From Ficedula albicollis (Eukaryota > Chordata > Aves > Passeriformes > Muscicapidae): a DNA stretch of 64,000 bases. The translations under genes and the position numbers were made by a program. The DNA lies in contig NC_021673.1 of assembly GCF_000247815.1 (NCBI RefSeq), positions 111,654,766-111,718,765 of the forward strand, given 5' to 3'. The notes under the pieces are model-generated. The model saw only the letters and a program-made list of their open reading frames with translations. It was not told where the DNA came from and made no database searches. Numbering within the stretch: the first letter of the stretch is position 1; each line of letters opens with the position of its first letter. This document shows positions 62,581 to 64,000 of this stretch, one piece after another.

Positions 62581-64000
62581 TCTCTAAGTAAGGAATTGAC
62601 ACACTTTGGTGCCAAAGAGTTTTTAAGATGTTCAATCAATACATACACACTGTTTTGAGGATACTACTTTTTACAGACACTAACATTGATGTTTTGATGT
62701 TCCAAGCTGTGGTTTTATTTTTTTCCTTTGGTACATGTCAGTGCCCACTCTGTACATTAGGACTCTTGAACAGTTCTAGGAGTCAACATAGAGCAGAGCT
62801 CTTTTGTTGATAACCCAGTTTTGAAGGCAGCATGAAAAAGGGCTATAGATTATGAAAAAGGGCTATAGAGTTGAGAAAAGTGATGTATGGAAGAGGTAGG
62901 TAATGAAAAATTAGGAATTAAATGCAAAAAAGAAGAATAAGACATCATCTCATTAAATGGTGAACTATAACCCACCACTGCAATGTGCTATGAAAATCAA
63001 AAGTAGAAAGGAATTTGAAGATGAATTGTATTAAAGAGAAGTAGGAATTATAAAGAAGACAGTCATTAGCTTAGGCATAAACTGCTGACTGCCTCAAAAT
63101 GAAACTATGCTGTCTGGAGAAAGCCTGCCTTACACTTATGTTCTTTCTTATACTTTTTTTCTCTGCCCCTGCCAGGTGGACATGCGATCCTGTGCAAGGT
63201 GACCCTTGGCTCTGATCTAGTTGAGCAATTCTTATATTCTTACACTGCAGGACTAGCTCCCACTGGGAATGAGAACCACAGCACTTTCCCTCTTTCCCCT
63301 TCATAGTGGAAGGAAGAAAAAAAAATGGGGAAAGGACATGACTGCTTGTGATTGCAGGCCTCAAGACAGCTCAGAAATGCTTCTGGGAAAGGAATGGGAT
63401 GTGAGGTGGATGAGAGACTGGTGAAGAAGAGGAGGTCCCTACAGACTCCGCATGGATGAGGAGGAATAGCAAACTGGACCCATCATCTGGGTAACCTACC
63501 ATCTAAGACTCCAAATTATGGTCTAGCCATTTAATAACATCCTAATACCCTGCAGACAAAAATCAATGCTCCTTGAATTCTTTTAGTCACATGGAAAAGC
63601 AAGCCTAGTTCTAGTGTATATAATAGTCTCAGAGCAGTTAGCTAAAAGTGAAGCTAGCTTAAGAGAAAAAAGGATACCACTGCAGTGTGAATGCTGACTA
63701 AAGCTATCGCTAGAAATGTCCATGCTGCCTACAAGCAGTCTTTTAGCTCTGATCTCAAGGGTTATTTTCCTACATAATGAGAACAGCACGAGGAAGGAAA
63801 ATCATAATGCAGGTTCTTGTTCTATTAATATTTTTTTTGAGCACAGGCCTAATGTCTGCAGTGTTTCACAAGCACTAGAGGTACTAAACATTTTTAATAG
63901 AACACAGAACTTTACTGCAGAAGATTTTTCCCATATGAAATCTATACTGAATGGAAATCTTTCCAAGTCTAGGAACATCTGTATAAAAAATATCTGAATC
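62581..64000. other. Unique non-coding DNA to window end
   Basis: Contains the 20-bp duplication at 62832-62871. Around 63160-63300 the DNA is slightly GC-richer (CTGCCCCTGCCAGGTGGACA). Frames of 93-97 codons at 63071-63364 and 63716-63997 have no motifs. No gene is supported. Confidence 0.5.
62832..62871. repeat. Two-copy tandem duplication, 20-bp unit
   Basis: ATGAAAAAGGGCTATAGATT is followed by ATGAAAAAGGGCTATAGAGT, two adjacent 20-bp copies differing only at the next-to-last base. Confidence 0.9.

Overview
The window looks like bird nuclear DNA, and specifically an AT-rich gene desert or the inside of a very long intron. The bird call rests on repeats recognised by eye. There are five or more fragments of CR1 non-LTR retrotransposons, several keeping the CR1 3' end with its degenerate ATTCTRTG octamer tail. 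There are also three solo long terminal repeats (LTRs) of an endogenous retrovirus family common in birds, with TGTACTGG-like starts and GGTTTAACCACxACA-like ends. A neoavian, perhaps passerine, host is my guess from how these LTRs read; species and chromosome cannot be told from this sequence. I found no protein-coding gene, rRNA, tRNA gene, CRISPR array, CpG island or operon. The open frames present are short, lack family resemblance, or are translations of microsatellites and transposon remnants.

Layout: 1-12 kb is unique AT-rich DNA with CR1 pieces at 4.84-5.25 (-), 7.65-7.92 (+), 9.69-10.17 (+, with 3' end) and 11.33-12.02 kb (+, old ORF2 remnant). From 12 to 49 kb the DNA is mostly unique, but carries an unusual series of local two-copy tandem duplications with units of 20 to 606 bp, plus one 140-bp segment repeated 1.26 kb away. 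At 49.18-50.39 kb a solo LTR contains a perfect (AAT)212 tract of 636 bp. At 52.58-53.77 kb a second LTR (+) is split by a third (-) of the same family. From 55 to 64 kb there are two more CR1 3' fragments (55.41-55.53 +, 56.79-57.26 -), the latter abutting a 145-bp (AGAAT)/(AGAAC) pentanucleotide array, and otherwise unique DNA.

The most informative pattern is the duplications. At 10 of 13 junctions there are 1-7 unexplained filler bases, two have 1-2 bp of microhomology and one is blunt. That is what repair of staggered breaks by error-prone end joining would leave, and it is not what clean assembly duplication would leave. Nothing resembles a novel multi-gene system. The interest lies in genome dynamics: microsatellites expanding from transposon sequence, nested LTRs, serial micro-duplications, and a few stretches that read like conserved non-coding elements.
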